From NCBI RefSeq assembly GCF_047675955.1, contig NC_132925.1:70561622-70625621 (forward strand): 64,000 bases of DNA. The letters run 5' to 3'. A program made the translations under genes and the position numbers. Numbering within the stretch: position 1 is the first letter of the stretch; every line of letters begins with the position of its first letter. The stretch is from Chlorocebus sabaeus (Eukaryota; Chordata; Mammalia; Primates; Cercopithecidae). The notes under the pieces are model-generated. The model searched no databases and was not told the DNA's origin. It saw only the letters and a list, made by a program, of their open reading frames with translations. Below are positions 63,301-64,000 of this stretch, in pieces.

Positions 63301-63775
63301 TGCCACCCGCCTGTGCTGGATATTCTGCTTGCACCTCCAGATCCAGTTCTGCCTGTGCCCTTGTGCTACATTGCAAGGGGAAGCTGCCTTGAACCACATC
63401 AAAGGGCCATTGCCCTCTGGTTTCCAATCAATGGGAGGACTAGCTGGAAACAGGAGAGAGAGAGAGGTTGGAGAATAGATCGCTCTAGCTCCCACCTTCT
63501 CAGCTATGGGACAGTAGCTGTAGTCCTCTACCCAAAGCCACACCTCTGGCCAGATGGCCCTCTGCTGTAGCTGCAGCTCTTTCCCTGGATTCCACGGACC
63601 TCCTGCCTCCTGCCCTCAGGTCTAGAGGGGTAAGAACCTCTCCATGCCCCAACCCCTGTGTCACCTAGTCAGTTACCCTTATCCCTGCCCCCACCTCTGC
63701 CTTGAAGGTAACACCCATTTCCCAGGGGGATTCTGATTCTTACGCCACCCGTACAATTTTTAACTGATAAACTTC
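63301..63775. other. GC-richer unique intergenic sequence
   Basis: About 475 bp. Overlapping ORFs on both strands, the longest being 149 codons on the minus strand at 63094-63543. No splice sites or homology recognised. Confidence 0.4.
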
Positions 63776-63779
63776 CTCA

Positions 63780-63885
63780 GAGGAGTTTTGGGATTACCAA
63801 GTAAGATGATGACATCAAACTTAGCACTGTGCCTTGTGCCTGCGGCATAGTAAACTCTCAAGAAGTATACTATTATTTGTAAGGA
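63780..63885 (+). mobile_element. MIR (plus), 3' part
   Basis: Reads acttagcactgtgccttgtg and atagtaaactctcaagaagt. Confidence 0.65.
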
Positions 63886-64000
63886 GATGTGGTAAAACCA
63901 GTAAGCTAATTCAAGGCCTCTTTTAGGGCCTGCCCTGCCCTGCTCATTCTTTCCCTCACCTTTGACTGTTCTCTTCCCTTGCCCATCTCTCCTTCTCCAC
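63886..64000. other. Window end, unique sequence
   Basis: C/T-rich. Nothing else seen. Confidence 0.5.

Noticed and set aside
63094..63543. 149-codon minus-strand ORF
   Set aside because: No homology recognised, it partly overlaps an LTR-like remnant, and competing ORFs exist on the other strand. Probably chance openness in GC-richer DNA.
38646..64000. Start of the neighbouring gene (LMOD3 in the human map)
   Set aside because: No LMOD3 or other exon is recognisable. The known intergenic distance is larger than the 25 kb shown.
1..64000. CRISPR arrays, operons, tRNA or rRNA genes, prokaryotic systems
   Set aside because: Nothing of this kind is visible. Tandem repeats are microsatellites, Alu tails or the 142-bp duplication, and no tRNA cloverleaf or rRNA sequence was seen.

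Overview
This window is primate nuclear DNA, almost certainly human or another ape. It is dense in Alu elements, with older MIR, L2, L1, hAT (MER) and Tigger relics between them. Coding sequence is sparse and split by canonical GT-AG introns. The only gene I can support is the 3' half of FRMD4B (GRSP1), read on the + strand. Twelve coding exons between 10385 and 36771 join with perfect phase continuity into 742 codons plus a stop, about the last 70 percent of a protein known to be roughly 1,030 residues long. I identify it as FRMD4B rather than FRMD4A because the residues differ from FRMD4A throughout (for example LFQWKQLENLYFREKKFAVE in place of the FRMD4A version) and the C-terminus ends GTLV.

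Layout: 1-10384 is intron, repeat-rich up to about 7.6 kb and repeat-poor just before the first exon. 10385-15851 holds six closely packed exons: the end of the FERM C lobe, then the coiled-coil CUPID/DUF3338 region. 15852-26243 has three small exons separated by Alu-rich introns. 27129-27940 is the large Ser/Tyr-rich exon, and 32179-32311 and 36651-36771 carry the C-terminus. The 3' UTR runs to about 38640, with an AATAAA at 38612. From there to 64000 is gene-free DNA: Alus, one L1, LTR-like fragments, a Tigger-type transposon, a MER2, a palindromic MITE, a small retrocopy and several repeat-poor blocks that could be regulatory.

FRMD4B is a cytohesin (ARF-GEF) scaffold. The FERM lobe and the CUPID coiled coils place it at epithelial junctions and membranes, the long Ser/Tyr-rich tail looks disordered and phosphorylatable, and the last residues fit a class I PDZ ligand.

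I found no previously undescribed multi-gene system. The best leads are: a perfect 142-bp tandem duplication in the penultimate intron; a possible intronic-polyadenylation isoform with its own PDZ-like end; a 344-bp processed 3'-UTR retrocopy with a 16-bp target duplication; an open C-terminal reading frame inside a Tigger-type element; and two hairpins that look like template-switch mutations.
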